Positions 40,772 to 49,021 of a stretch of DNA of 64,000 nucleotides are shown here, one piece after another. Position 1 is the first letter of the stretch; every line of letters starts with the position of its first letter. The position numbers and the translations under genes were made by a program. This DNA comes from Burkholderia sp. 4M9327F10. Its GTDB lineage: Bacteria > Pseudomonadota > Gammaproteobacteria > Burkholderiales > Burkholderiaceae. The notes beneath the pieces are model-generated. The model worked only from the letters and a program-made list of their open reading frames with translations, did no database searches and was not told where the DNA came from. The stretch covers positions 1 through 64,000 of the forward strand of contig NZ_SCNV01000022.1 in assembly GCF_005503145.1 (NCBI RefSeq), in the 5' to 3' direction.

Positions 40772-43033
40772 ATGCTCAGAAGACTGCCTGTACAACAACC
40801 ACAAATAACACCGAAGGCGGCTGCACTTGGCGCGGCCCTGGTGTTCTCCGTCTCGGCGCATGCAGTTGACCCGGCGCTCAACGCGCTCGGTCAGGCGGGC
40901 GGTCTGGTCATTCCGTACGGCTTCACGTTGCCATCAGGGGTCGGGGAGGCGCAGTACAACGACTATCTCGATCCCCGTTATGGCAAGGAGGCGACAGGCT
41001 CGCAGATCTATTGGGGCGCGTTTGGCCTGTTTCCCTACGTGGAAGTGTCGGGTGGGCTCGCGAACTACCCAGGCAATGTGCCAGCGCCATTTTCCGGCGC
41101 CGATCACTTCATCTTTCGCCACCTGATGGCCGACGTCAAAGTCGAGGTGCCGCAGTTTTTCAGGTACCAGCCGGATATTGCGTTCGGCGTGACGGACGTG
41201 GGCGGGCAATCGCATTTCTTTCGTTCGAAGTATGGCGTGGTGTCGCAGGCGGTGGGGCCGGCCACCCTGACGGTGGGTTACGGGCAAGGTGACCGGCTCG
41301 ATGGGGTGTTTGGCGGCGTGCAATTGTCCCTCTGGAAGACGGGGTTGTCGCTGCTGGCCGAAGACGATGCGAAGACACCTTATGCCGGCGTTCGCTACCA
41401 GTCTCCGGCCATCAGCTGGCTCGCCGACGCGAGCTTTGTGGGCACCTTGATGGGATCGGTTCGGAAGACCGACGGCGTTGCACCGCGCGCAGCGGTTTCG
41501 ATTGGCGTGCAAATCCCGTTGGGCAAACGGTTTACCTCGCAGCGCTGTGCGGAACCTCTGTGTAAGGACAATCCGGGCGCCACCGCGGCTACCGCAGACA
41601 ATGAGACAGACGTTCACGCCATCGCGCTACGCAATCTGCCGCCGCTTGACGCGACGAGCGCCACGGCCAATGGCGACGGCCTGGCGGGCGAAGCGATCTC
41701 CTATGTCCCGCCGCTGCAATCGTATGCCTCTGTGGTTGTCAGCGAGACGCCGTCTGTTGTGCCGGGTGCGTTCGCGACGGCTGTTCCCCAGGCGTTGGAC
41801 ACCTCTGCGCTGGAGACCATTGCGCACCAACTTGTTGCAGCCGGGCTCGAGCGCGTTCGTGTCGGCATCAGTGGGCGCGATCTGATCGTCGAATACGAAA
41901 ACCACCGCTATAACCAGAACGAAGCCGACGCCCTTGGCATTGTGTTGGGCGTGGCAGCCGCTCATGCGCCGCATGGCATCGAGCGGATTCGTGCGGTCAT
42001 CAAGAAGGCGAATGAGCCGATCGCCGAAGTCAGCGTCGATCGTGATGCTTACGCGCAGTTCGTCGCGGGTGGCGCACCCGGACCCGCAAGTGCATCGTTG
42101 ACGATGAGCGTGCGTCCAAGGTACGACGCCGATTCGATCACCTGGGTTGGTGACGGGCGCAGCCATGGGCTCACGCGTATTCAGGTCAGGCCGGTAACGA
42201 GCTACCTGTACGGCACTGAGTACGGCAACTTCGATTTCTCTCTAGGGGCCGCTGTGGAAGCATTCGTGCCGCTTTGGCGGGGCGCGGAATTGTACGGCAG
42301 TTATATAGCACCGGTTTACAACACCAAAAATATGGACGACGGCCGCGTCTTTAGCGAATACCGTCTGCGCGGCGGCCTCTCGAACGCAGCACTGGCCCAG
42401 AGCTTCTGGCTCATGCCGCAGGTCTTCAACGTGGCAGCAGTCGGGAAGTTCGATTATGACTACCTCGGTGCTGAGAACGAAACCACCGTCTTTGTGCCGG
42501 GACGGCCTGACCTCGTGCTGTTGAAGCTCGCCTATCTGCATCAGGAGCCGGGTCACGACACGTTGCCCAATGAGAAGAACGCGGTGCTCACATACCGATG
42601 GGTTCAGCCTGCCTGGAACATGTGGATTGAGGCGGGCGTCGCCAGGTATGTCGGCGGAGACAAGGGGCCGCTCATCACGTTGACGCGCTGGTTCGACGAT
42701 GTGTCGGTCAGCGTGTCGGCCGAGCACAGCGGGCAAGGCAGCTTCGTCGGCGCGGCAATCAGCTTCCCGCTTACACCGCGGCAAGGCATGAAGCCAGGTA
42801 TCAGCCAGCTGGACGGCACGGCACAGTTCGCGCTCGATTTCCGCACACGAGTCAACTCACGGAACTATCTGAATACCGTGGCGGCGGAGAACCTCGACTT
42901 CCCGTATAGCACACAACAGTATCTGCTGAACCAGGGGCGCTTTAGCGCGGAGTACTTCGCCACGCAGCTGTACAGGATGCGGGACGCCTATGTGCGTTAT
43001 GCGCGGCCCGATGATGATGCGGCGACACCATAA
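40772..43033 (+). CDS. yjbH: YjbH-type outer-membrane exopolysaccharide protein
   Basis: From ATG 40772 the protein has 753 residues and a signal peptide ending SVSAHA; upstream starts (40658, 40694) lack signal-peptide character. The mature protein matches the YjbH/GfcD family: N-terminal GGLVIPYGFTLPSGVGEAQY and DPRYGKEATGSQIYWGAFG, then many amphipathic strands to the end (LYRMRDAYVRYARP). The family forms large outer-membrane barrels needed for polysaccharide secretion. E. coli yjbH travels with yjbE, F and G, none of which is here. It follows a sigma-54 promoter and precedes a lipoprotein gene. Confidence 0.85.
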   Translation: MLRRLPVQQPQITPKAAALGAALVFSVSAHAVDPALNALGQAGGLVIPYGFTLPSGVGEAQYNDYLDPRYGKEATGSQIYWGAFGLFPYVEVSGGLANYPGNVPAPFSGADHFIFRHLMADVKVEVPQFFRYQPDIAFGVTDVGGQSHFFRSKYGVVSQAVGPATLTVGYGQGDRLDGVFGGVQLSLWKTGLSLLAEDDAKTPYAGVRYQSPAISWLADASFVGTLMGSVRKTDGVAPRAAVSIGVQIPLGKRFTSQRCAEPLCKDNPGATAATADNETDVHAIALRNLPPLDATSATANGDGLAGEAISYVPPLQSYASVVVSETPSVVPGAFATAVPQALDTSALETIAHQLVAAGLERVRVGISGRDLIVEYENHRYNQNEADALGIVLGVAAAHAPHGIERIRAVIKKANEPIAEVSVDRDAYAQFVAGGAPGPASASLTMSVRPRYDADSITWVGDGRSHGLTRIQVRPVTSYLYGTEYGNFDFSLGAAVEAFVPLWRGAELYGSYIAPVYNTKNMDDGRVFSEYRLRGGLSNAALAQSFWLMPQVFNVAAVGKFDYDYLGAENETTVFVPGRPDLVLLKLAYLHQEPGHDTLPNEKNAVLTYRWVQPAWNMWIEAGVARYVGGDKGPLITLTRWFDDVSVSVSAEHSGQGSFVGAAISFPLTPRQGMKPGISQLDGTAQFALDFRTRVNSRNYLNTVAAENLDFPYSTQQYLLNQGRFSAEYFATQLYRMRDAYVRYARPDDDAATP

Positions 43034-43068
43034 CCGAGTGCGCCGATGCTCGAACCCCCAGCATTGAT

Positions 43069-43093
43069 GCCGCGCGTGCTGGGTACGCGCGGC
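43069..43093 (+). other. hairpin in the yjbH-lipoprotein spacer
   Basis: GCCGCGCGT at 43069-43077 and ACGCGCGGC at 43085-43093 form a perfect 9-bp stem with a 7-nt loop, without a T-run. It may adjust expression of the downstream lipoprotein gene or mark a processing site. Confidence 0.55.
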
Positions 43094-43170
43094 AACAGGT
43101 CATAAGAAGTAAGCGAGGGACAGGCGTTTCTGCCTGTCAATTGTCAGTGACGTCCTCCAGGAGAAAATCG

Positions 43171-43896
43171 ATGAACCTTCTTAACGCTGTTACGTTGCGC
43201 AGCTTGCAGTTCGGATCAGCCGCTTTCGCAGTCAGCGCGCTTGTCGCGTGTGGCGGAGGCGGCGCGTCGCCGACAGGCACCGTAAGCGGCACCGCTGCGG
43301 TGGGCGCCGCGCTGGCCAACGCGGCCATTCAGTTGAGCTGCAAGAATGGCTCGGGCAGCACGACTGCAAATGCAAACGGTGCTTATTCGGCCGCCTTCCA
43401 GTTTGACGGGCCCTGTTCGATTACCGCGACGAGCGGTGCGATCACGATCCATTCATTCGCCTCGGGTTCGGGGACCTTCAATGTGACGCCGCTGACGCAG
43501 TTGCTGTTGAGCTATCTGGCTGGCGAACTGGGTACCACGGTGGACGGCCTGCTCGCTGGAATCGCCACCAACTCGACATATCAGAACGCGTTGACGAACA
43601 GCACGTTAATCGCCAACGCTGAGAACGGCGTAGCCAAGCTGCTGCAGAGCATGTATGGCGTGACACTTTCGAGCAACGCATTCCTGACGGTTTCGTTTAC
43701 GCCTGGGCAGCCTGGCGCCGACGCGGATCTGGACGCGCTGCAGACGGCTGGGGCAATCGGCAGCGACGGTCAACCGGCCGCTGCACTGACCAGCGCGGCC
43801 AACGCGGCGGGTGCTGTGGTGGGCGGTCAATCCAGCGGCGGCTCGAGCCAGACAGGTACGGCAACCGGTGGTACCGGCGGCACGGGCGGCACCTGA
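43171..43896 (+). CDS. lipoprotein with Ser/Gly/Thr-rich C-terminus, unknown function
   Basis: From ATG 43171 (AGGAGA at 43159-43164) the protein has 241 residues. A lipobox LVAC puts the lipidated Cys at 27. A short glycine stretch follows, then a carboxypeptidase-regulatory-like beta domain (VSGTAAVGAALANAAIQLSC), helical segments, and a low-complexity tail of Gly, Thr and Ser (SSGGSSQTGTATGGTGGT). It is probably anchored in the outer membrane and may assist YjbH or bind polysaccharide. It lies between yjbH and the manC promoter region; cotranscription with yjbH is likely. Confidence 0.75.
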   Translation: MNLLNAVTLRSLQFGSAAFAVSALVACGGGGASPTGTVSGTAAVGAALANAAIQLSCKNGSGSTTANANGAYSAAFQFDGPCSITATSGAITIHSFASGSGTFNVTPLTQLLLSYLAGELGTTVDGLLAGIATNSTYQNALTNSTLIANAENGVAKLLQSMYGVTLSSNAFLTVSFTPGQPGADADLDALQTAGAIGSDGQPAAALTSAANAAGAVVGGQSSGGSSQTGTATGGTGGTGGT

Positions 43897-44021
43897 TCGG
43901 GTTTGCGCAGCCAATGGCGGTTCCTTTTGGGGAAGTGGCGAGCGTCGCGCCACGGCCCGGTATGCACTCGTCCATGCGCGGCATACGCTGGCTGCGGCAA
44001 GCGCGCTTTCGGCGTTCCCAT

Positions 44022-44053
44022 GCTGCGTAACAACATGCGTCACGCTACGTAAC
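44022..44053 (+). promoter_or_regulatory. candidate enhancer (UAS) of the manC sigma-54 promoter
   Basis: GCTGCGTAAC at 44022-44031 and GCTACGTAAC at 44044-44053 are direct repeats exactly 22 bp apart, two helical turns. They lie about 160-185 bp upstream of the predicted start site and share the CGTAAC half-site with the other exopolysaccharide promoters. No gene is seen in the 43897-44245 gap. Confidence 0.65.
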
Positions 44054-44180
44054 ATGCCGGCTTCTCAAGGCGCAATCCAAGGCTATCTGCGTCTGTCACA
44101 AGACTCGTGGAATAGCGGAGACCCTTGTTTGAAAAGGCTTTTCTGTTGCGCCGCGAAAAGGTGCTGTTTCGACGATCCGA

Positions 44181-44197
44181 TTGGCACGGGATGTGCA
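44181..44197 (+). promoter_or_regulatory. sigma-54 promoter of manC
   Basis: TTGGCACGGGATGTGCA has GG (44183-44184) and GC (44195-44196) 10 bp apart and the TGGCACG core. It differs from the EAL-gene promoter at only three positions. The predicted leader is about 38 nt. Confidence 0.83.
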
Positions 44198-44245
44198 AAT
44201 ACGTTGCACATACAACGAGCGGCATAAGAACGGGGAAGCGTGAAC

Positions 44246-45811
44246 ATGGATATCAAAGACCAAAGCGGGAATGACGGCGACGTCGTAGACGCGCCGTGGG
44301 GTCGTGACGCACAGATGGCGTACTTAGCGGCCGTGGTTGACGGAACGCCGTCCGTTGAGCTTGAAACAGACGTTTGTGCCGTGATCCTCGCCGGTGGCTC
44401 GGGTACCCGTTTGTGGTCGCTGTCTCGCGAACAGTATCCGAAGCAGCTGATCGGATTGTTAAAGACAGAGTCTCTTCTTCAGCAAACGGTCAGCCACATC
44501 AAGGGCCTCGAGACAGGTTTCCCGCCTGCAAAGCGCATGCTGGTCGTATGTGGGGAAGCGCAACGTTTCATCACCGCAGACCAGTTGCGCGAGGTGGGCG
44601 CAGCCGCGCAAATCGTTCTTGAGCCGGCCCGCCGCGATACCGCTGCGGCGTTGACGGCAGCGGCGCTCATGCTAAAGCGCGAAGGCCACGATTCGATCAT
44701 GGTTGTGATGCCCGCCGATCACGCAGTGGGCGACTCCGCCGCATTCCGTGGCGCGCTGGGCGCCGCGACCCATTACGCGGCGCAAGGCAACATCGTGACG
44801 CTGGGGGTGGTGCCGACGCATGCCGAAACCGCTTACGGGTACCTCAAGATCGGCGAGCCGGTGGGTGGCGCATTCAGTGGCTTCAGACTCGACGGTTTTG
44901 TTGAGAAGCCCGGTATCGAGCTGGCGCAACGCTATGTCTCCAGCGGCACGCATTGGTGGAACAGCGGGATCTATGTCGTCCGGGCAACGACCTGGCTGGC
45001 CGCGATCAGCGAGCTTCAGCCGGCAATCTTCGCCGCGTGCAAGCACGCCGTAGAAGGCCTCGAGATGGATGGGGAATTCTGCAGGCTCGATGCGGACGCA
45101 TTTGCCGCCTCGCCTGCCGATTCGATCGACTACGCCGTAATGGAGAAGATCGGCAATCTGAAGAAGGATGTTTCCACCATTGTGATCCCCCTTGATGCAG
45201 GCTGGTCCGATGTCGGTTCATGGGATTCCGTCGCGAATGCGCTTCCCAAAGACGAAGCAGGCAATGGCGGCCGTGGGCAGGTAGTGCTGGAGCGCACGTC
45301 ATCCACCTTCGTTCACGCCGAAGGGCGGCTCGTTGCCTGCGTGGGGACGAGCGACCTCGTTGTGGTCGAGACCTCGGACGCCGTGCTGGTAGTGGCGAAG
45401 GATGCTGTGCAGCACGTCAAGGGGCTTGTTTCGCAACTGAAGGCAAAGCAATGTCCGGAGGTTGACGCGCATCGCAAGGTGCACCGGCCGTGGGGCACGT
45501 ACGAGTCGGTGGACAACGGCGAACGCTACCAGGTGAAACGCATCGTCGTCCGTCCGGGCGCTTCACTGTCCTTGCAGATGCATCATCACCGCGCAGAACA
45601 CTGGATCGTCGTGCGCGGCACCGCGCTCGTCACGCGGGGTGAAGAAACATTCCTGTTGAGCGAAAACGAATCGACTTACATTCCGCTTGGCGTCAAGCAT
45701 CGACTTGAAAACCCGGGAAAGCTTTCTCTTGAGCTAATCGAAATTCAGTCAGGTTCGTATCTCGGCGAAGACGACATTCTGCGTTTCGAAGATCACTACG
45801 GCCGTTCATGA
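44246..45811 (+). CDS. manC: mannose-1-phosphate guanylyltransferase/mannose-6-phosphate isomerase (ManC type)
   Basis: From ATG 44246 (GGGGA 9 nt upstream; GTG 44240 also possible) the protein has about 521 residues, typical for the bifunctional enzyme. The N-terminal nucleotidyltransferase domain has VILAGGSGTRLWSLSREQYP (residues about 49-68) and the FVEKP motif. The C-terminal cupin carries RPWGTYESVDNG and LQMHHHRAEHWIVVRGTA, the isomerase metal site. It supplies GDP-mannose for the polysaccharide and is the BceA counterpart. No phosphomannomutase gene is near, so one must act from elsewhere. The N-terminal ~45 residues before the catalytic domain are longer than usual. Confidence 0.93.
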   Translation: MDIKDQSGNDGDVVDAPWGRDAQMAYLAAVVDGTPSVELETDVCAVILAGGSGTRLWSLSREQYPKQLIGLLKTESLLQQTVSHIKGLETGFPPAKRMLVVCGEAQRFITADQLREVGAAAQIVLEPARRDTAAALTAAALMLKREGHDSIMVVMPADHAVGDSAAFRGALGAATHYAAQGNIVTLGVVPTHAETAYGYLKIGEPVGGAFSGFRLDGFVEKPGIELAQRYVSSGTHWWNSGIYVVRATTWLAAISELQPAIFAACKHAVEGLEMDGEFCRLDADAFAASPADSIDYAVMEKIGNLKKDVSTIVIPLDAGWSDVGSWDSVANALPKDEAGNGGRGQVVLERTSSTFVHAEGRLVACVGTSDLVVVETSDAVLVVAKDAVQHVKGLVSQLKAKQCPEVDAHRKVHRPWGTYESVDNGERYQVKRIVVRPGASLSLQMHHHRAEHWIVVRGTALVTRGEETFLLSENESTYIPLGVKHRLENPGKLSLELIEIQSGSYLGEDDILRFEDHYGRS

Positions 45812-45818
45812 GGTGTTG

Positions 45819-45835
45819 CTGGCCCGTTCATTGCT
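45819..45835 (+). promoter_or_regulatory. possible sigma-54 promoter upstream of the priming transferase
   Basis: CTGGCCCGTTCATTGCT has GG (45821-45822) and GC (45833-45834) 10 bp apart and an excellent TTGCT -12 box. It starts only 8 bp after the manC stop, and no UAS palindrome is seen upstream; one lies 150 bp downstream at 45969-45978. Support is therefore weaker than for the other three. Confidence 0.55.
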
Positions 45836-45968
45836 TACCAGTTAGAAAGTTAAGCGGCAGGCAGTTAGATAGAAACACAAGATAGCGCTGAAGTCCTTGC
45901 CAGGCGGTGCTTCTGAGGATTCCGCCAGGAACCGGCAATGAGAAAGTGAAACGTGACGCCTTATGCGC

Positions 45969-45978
45969 GTTACGTAAC
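45969..45978 (+). promoter_or_regulatory. GTTACGTAAC palindrome in the leader of the priming transferase gene
   Basis: A perfect 10-bp palindrome identical to the core of the yjbH UAS lies 166 bp before the priming transferase gene. No sigma-54 promoter is visible between it and the gene. The rest of the 45812-46143 gap has no gene; a nested inverted repeat at about 45897-45938 could structure the leader. Confidence 0.55.
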
Positions 45979-46143
45979 ACCAGGCCGGACAGAACCTGGG
46001 AACGTAGCGCGACGGCGACACTCGATCGCCCGGTGTAAAGCAGCATAACTGCAAAGCAGAACGATTCGTCAAAAAATGCATTTGCAGATAAGTACTACTA
46101 AGTTAGCGATCAATTGGTTTGCAATTGAGGACGGGGGTTAAAA

Positions 46144-47223
46144 ATGTCGGGGATCATCACGCGCATGCTGGACGGCGCCCTCATTGTGCTGGGCGCGCTG
46201 GGTGCGCTTCATCTCAGCGTCGCGAGCACCGGAATGCTGTTGGGCTTCGACGGCTCGCTCGTGGCGTTCGCCGTTGCGCTCGCCTTGTCGGTCTTTCCTG
46301 CCTGCGGGACCTACCGGCCGCCGCGTACGCAGTCGCTTCTCAACATGATGAGCCGGACGATTCTTGCCTGGCTGCTGGTTCAGGCCTGCGGTTTTGTGCT
46401 GCTGTATGTCCTGCACCGCGCACATCTCGTTTCGCGCTTGTGGTTCCTCTATTGGACCATTACCAGTGGACTCGGTTTGCTGATTGCCCGCACGCTTGCC
46501 TTGGGTGTGCTCACGTTGTTCTGGCGTATAGGCAAGCGTGCGCACCGTGCGGCGTTGCAGGGTATCGGAGCGCATACCGCCTCGCTCACTGACGATTCAA
46601 CAGCCGCGGGCTCCGCGCGGCGCGCCGTGAAGCGCGGCTTCGACGTGACTTGCGCCGTGCTGCTGCTGCTTGCTCTGGCGCCGCTGTTTGCATTCGTTGC
46701 CTTACTGGTGCGGCGCGACGGCGGTCCGATTACATTCGGGCACGTCCGTATCGGCCAGCACGGACGGAAATTCCGCTGCCTGAAATTCAGAACGATGGTG
46801 GTGAATGCGGACGTTGTACTGAAGGAGTTGCTGGCCAGCGACCCGCAGGCTCGCGCGGAGTGGGCGCAAGACTTCAAACTGAAAAACGACGTGCGTGTGA
46901 CCGCGATCGGCCGCTTTCTCCGGCGCACGAGTCTCGACGAATTGCCGCAACTCTGGAACGTGTTGCGCGGCGACATGAGCCTCGTCGGCCCGCGTCCGGT
47001 TGTCGAACAGGAACTCGAACGATACGGCACCGACGTTCGCTACTACCTGATGGCGAAGCCAGGCATAACCGGTCTATGGCAGGTCAGTGGACGCAACGAT
47101 ATCGACTACGCAAAGCGTGTGTCGCTTGACGTGTCGTATGTGCAGCGATGGTCGCTCTCGCAGGACGTGGCGATTCTGGTGAAGACGATTGGCGTAGTGA
47201 TGCGGCGCGAAGGAGCCTACTAG
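46144..47223 (+). CDS. undecaprenyl-phosphate sugar phosphotransferase (priming transferase), short form
   Basis: The 359-residue inner-membrane protein has about four N-terminal helices (to about 145). The catalytic bacterial sugar transferase domain starts at KRGFDVTCAVLLLL (about 160) and carries KFRTMVVNAD, DELPQLWNVLRGDMSLVGPRP (quoted in part) and PGITGLWQVSGRND. It transfers a hexose-1-phosphate to undecaprenyl phosphate to start the repeat unit. It lacks the central Rossmann-like domain that WcaJ/WbaP-type enzymes of about 465 residues carry between helix 4 and the catalytic part. The sugar (glucose or galactose) cannot be decided from the sequence. Confidence 0.9.
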   Translation: MSGIITRMLDGALIVLGALGALHLSVASTGMLLGFDGSLVAFAVALALSVFPACGTYRPPRTQSLLNMMSRTILAWLLVQACGFVLLYVLHRAHLVSRLWFLYWTITSGLGLLIARTLALGVLTLFWRIGKRAHRAALQGIGAHTASLTDDSTAAGSARRAVKRGFDVTCAVLLLLALAPLFAFVALLVRRDGGPITFGHVRIGQHGRKFRCLKFRTMVVNADVVLKELLASDPQARAEWAQDFKLKNDVRVTAIGRFLRRTSLDELPQLWNVLRGDMSLVGPRPVVEQELERYGTDVRYYLMAKPGITGLWQVSGRNDIDYAKRVSLDVSYVQRWSLSQDVAILVKTIGVVMRREGAY

Positions 47224-47259
47224 ATCGCCGCAACGGTTGCTGCGCGGCGCGCGCATCGG

Positions 47260-47288
47260 GCCGGGCAGGCACTAACCGTTAGCCCGGC
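47260..47288. terminator. hairpin between convergent genes, possible weak terminator
   Basis: GCCGGGC at 47260-47266 and GCCCGGC at 47282-47288 form a 7-bp stem with a 15-nt loop, between the priming transferase and the minus-strand hypothetical gene. No T-run follows. Confidence 0.4.
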
Positions 47289-47308
47289 GTCGAGGGGCGC
47301 CAGCGGTC

Positions 47309-47695
47309 CTAATGAGCAGCGTTCGAATCGGGTGACTCCGGGCTTGTATAGAGCTGCTTGTTGCTCCACCCGTCGTATTGGTAGGGGTCGGTAGTGTTTC
47401 CTGCTGCTGTGCTGTCGCTGTGCTTTGTGCGGAATCGGGCGAGCTTCTGGCGGTTGGTGAGTTGCTTGCCTGAACTCACCGCGTACGGATCGCGTGGTTT
47501 GGCGGCGCCCCCGGAAGCCGCATCGGCGTGATCCGCCATCTGTGCGGGATGAGGCGTCATGGCTTCGATCTGGGAGCGCGCCTCGGTACTGCTGGCAGCG
47601 GCCGGATAAGCGGCGGTGGATTGCGGCGGTTGTGCAGTGGCAGAGAAAGCGGTGAAGGAAGTCAGAAGGGCGGTCAAGCGAACAAGTGTTCTCAT
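47309..47695 (-). CDS. small exported hypothetical protein inside the exopolysaccharide locus
   Basis: The 128-residue protein has a short signal peptide (MRTLVRLTALLTSFTAFSATA, here as a landmark in two parts: MRTLVRLTALL and TAFSATAQP). The mature part is Ala/Ser/Pro/Gln-rich and disordered-looking, ending DPYQYDGWSNKQLYTSPE. I recognise no family. It runs against the direction of the surrounding cluster, separating the priming transferase from wza, and shares a 132-bp divergent promoter region with wza. A role in the polysaccharide system is possible from position only. Confidence 0.6.
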   Translation of the reverse strand: MRTLVRLTALLTSFTAFSATAQPPQSTAAYPAAASSTEARSQIEAMTPHPAQMADHADAASGGAAKPRDPYAVSSGKQLTNRQKLARFRTKHSDSTAAGNTTDPYQYDGWSNKQLYTSPESPDSNAAH

Positions 47696-47827
47696 GTCGA
47701 GGCAATGAAGTTAGGGCTACGCAAGAGCCGGCAAGCCATCGAAATAGTGGTGACCGGAAGAGAGTTAAAAGGCGGGATCAGCAGCTTTTGTTGAAGTCCT
47801 GCCCCTGATACTAATGGGCCAGATGCG

Positions 47828-47840
47828 ATGTTACGTAAAC
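47828..47840 (+). promoter_or_regulatory. TTACGTAA palindrome at the wza start codon
   Basis: ATGTTACGTAAAC contains the TTACGTAA core of the palindromes found upstream of other exopolysaccharide genes, but it overlaps the first codons of wza (M-L-R-K). It may be chance, or a site for the same regulator acting at a divergent promoter. Confidence 0.35.
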
Positions 47841-49021
47841 AATGCGAATTGCGAAAGATAGGTCTTGTCCTGCTGGCGATCGTGCTTTCCGGCTGTACGT
47901 TCGCGCCCGGTATGACCTTCAAGGCGGCGGGCGGCGATGGACGGACCGCCGCGGCGCTGGCCCGGACCACCTCCGGCAGGGCGGCGAGCAACGGTACGAG
48001 CCCTGATGCGGCTGGCGCGAACGACGCACCGCCCGCAGGCGCGATGGTCGAAATTAACAATGACCTGATTGCAGAAGAGCGGGCAGCCGTGGTGCCGGGC
48101 ATCCCGAAGGACGTGCAGGACCTGTTTGCCAAAGCCGGCCCCTATGCGCTTGGCCCTGGCGATGTGGTGAGCATCATCGTATGGGATCACCCCGAGCTCA
48201 ATATGCCCGCCGTCAGCACCCCCACCGGGGCTGACGCATCGGGCTCGAGCGCGGTGGTGTCAGGGTACACGATCGATTCGAACGGCTTTGTGCAATTCGC
48301 GTATGTGGGCGCGCTCAAGCTCGGCGGCTTGACGGAAATGGAGGCGCGCGATCTGCTGGCAAAGCAGCTTGGACGATACATCCGCAATCCTCAAGTGACG
48401 CTGCGTATTCAGGCTTACCGCAGCAAGCGCATCTACCTCGACGGCGAGGTTCACTTGCCGGGATTGCAGGTGATGAACGACCTCCCCATGACCCTGCCTG
48501 AAGCGATCAATCGCGCCGGTGGCTTCACACCGCAGGGCGACCGCTCCACCGTGGCCGTTACGCGCGGTGACAAGACGGTCGTGGTCAACCTTGCGAGCAT
48601 GATTGACCAGGGCATCAATCCCGACAACATCGTCTTGCGCGACGGCGATCTGGTGCGGGTCTTCTCCGAGAACGACAGCAAGGTATTCGTGCTCGGCGAA
48701 GTGGGCCATACCGCGACCCTCGCGTTGAACAACGGGCGTCTGACGCTCAACGAAGCGCTGGGCGACGCCGGCGGGATCAGCCCGTACTCGGGCGATGCGG
48801 GCCAGGTGTATGTGGTACGCAGCCCGAAGTCGGGCAAGCCAACGGTGTTCCATCTGGACGCGACCTCGCCGGCGGCGATGGCGCTCGCCAATAACTTCGA
48901 ACTGCAGGCGAACGATGTGGTGTTCGTCGATGCGTCATCTCTTGTGCGCTGGAGCCGCGTGGTCGGCATGTTCTTGCCGAGCGCTCAGACCCTGGCTACC
49001 GGCCGGAGCATAGCTTACTGA
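47828..49021 (+). CDS. wza: outer-membrane polysaccharide export lipoprotein (Wza/BceE type)
   Basis: The 397-residue protein has a lipoprotein signal with lipobox LSGC (Cys23). A disordered linker follows. The polysaccharide export domain starts near YALGPGDVVSIIVWDHPEL (about 98-116), and soluble SLBB-like segments follow (FVQFAYVGALKLGGLTEMEA, RIYLDGEVHLPGLQ, VFVLGEVGHTATLALNNGRL). The protein ends in a short amphipathic helix that would span the outer membrane. Wza octamers form the export channel and work with Wzc. The stop overlaps the Wzb start by one base, so the genes are tightly coupled. Confidence 0.93.
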   Translation: MLRKQCELRKIGLVLLAIVLSGCTFAPGMTFKAAGGDGRTAAALARTTSGRAASNGTSPDAAGANDAPPAGAMVEINNDLIAEERAAVVPGIPKDVQDLFAKAGPYALGPGDVVSIIVWDHPELNMPAVSTPTGADASGSSAVVSGYTIDSNGFVQFAYVGALKLGGLTEMEARDLLAKQLGRYIRNPQVTLRIQAYRSKRIYLDGEVHLPGLQVMNDLPMTLPEAINRAGGFTPQGDRSTVAVTRGDKTVVVNLASMIDQGINPDNIVLRDGDLVRVFSENDSKVFVLGEVGHTATLALNNGRLTLNEALGDAGGISPYSGDAGQVYVVRSPKSGKPTVFHLDATSPAAMALANNFELQANDVVFVDASSLVRWSRVVGMFLPSAQTLATGRSIAY

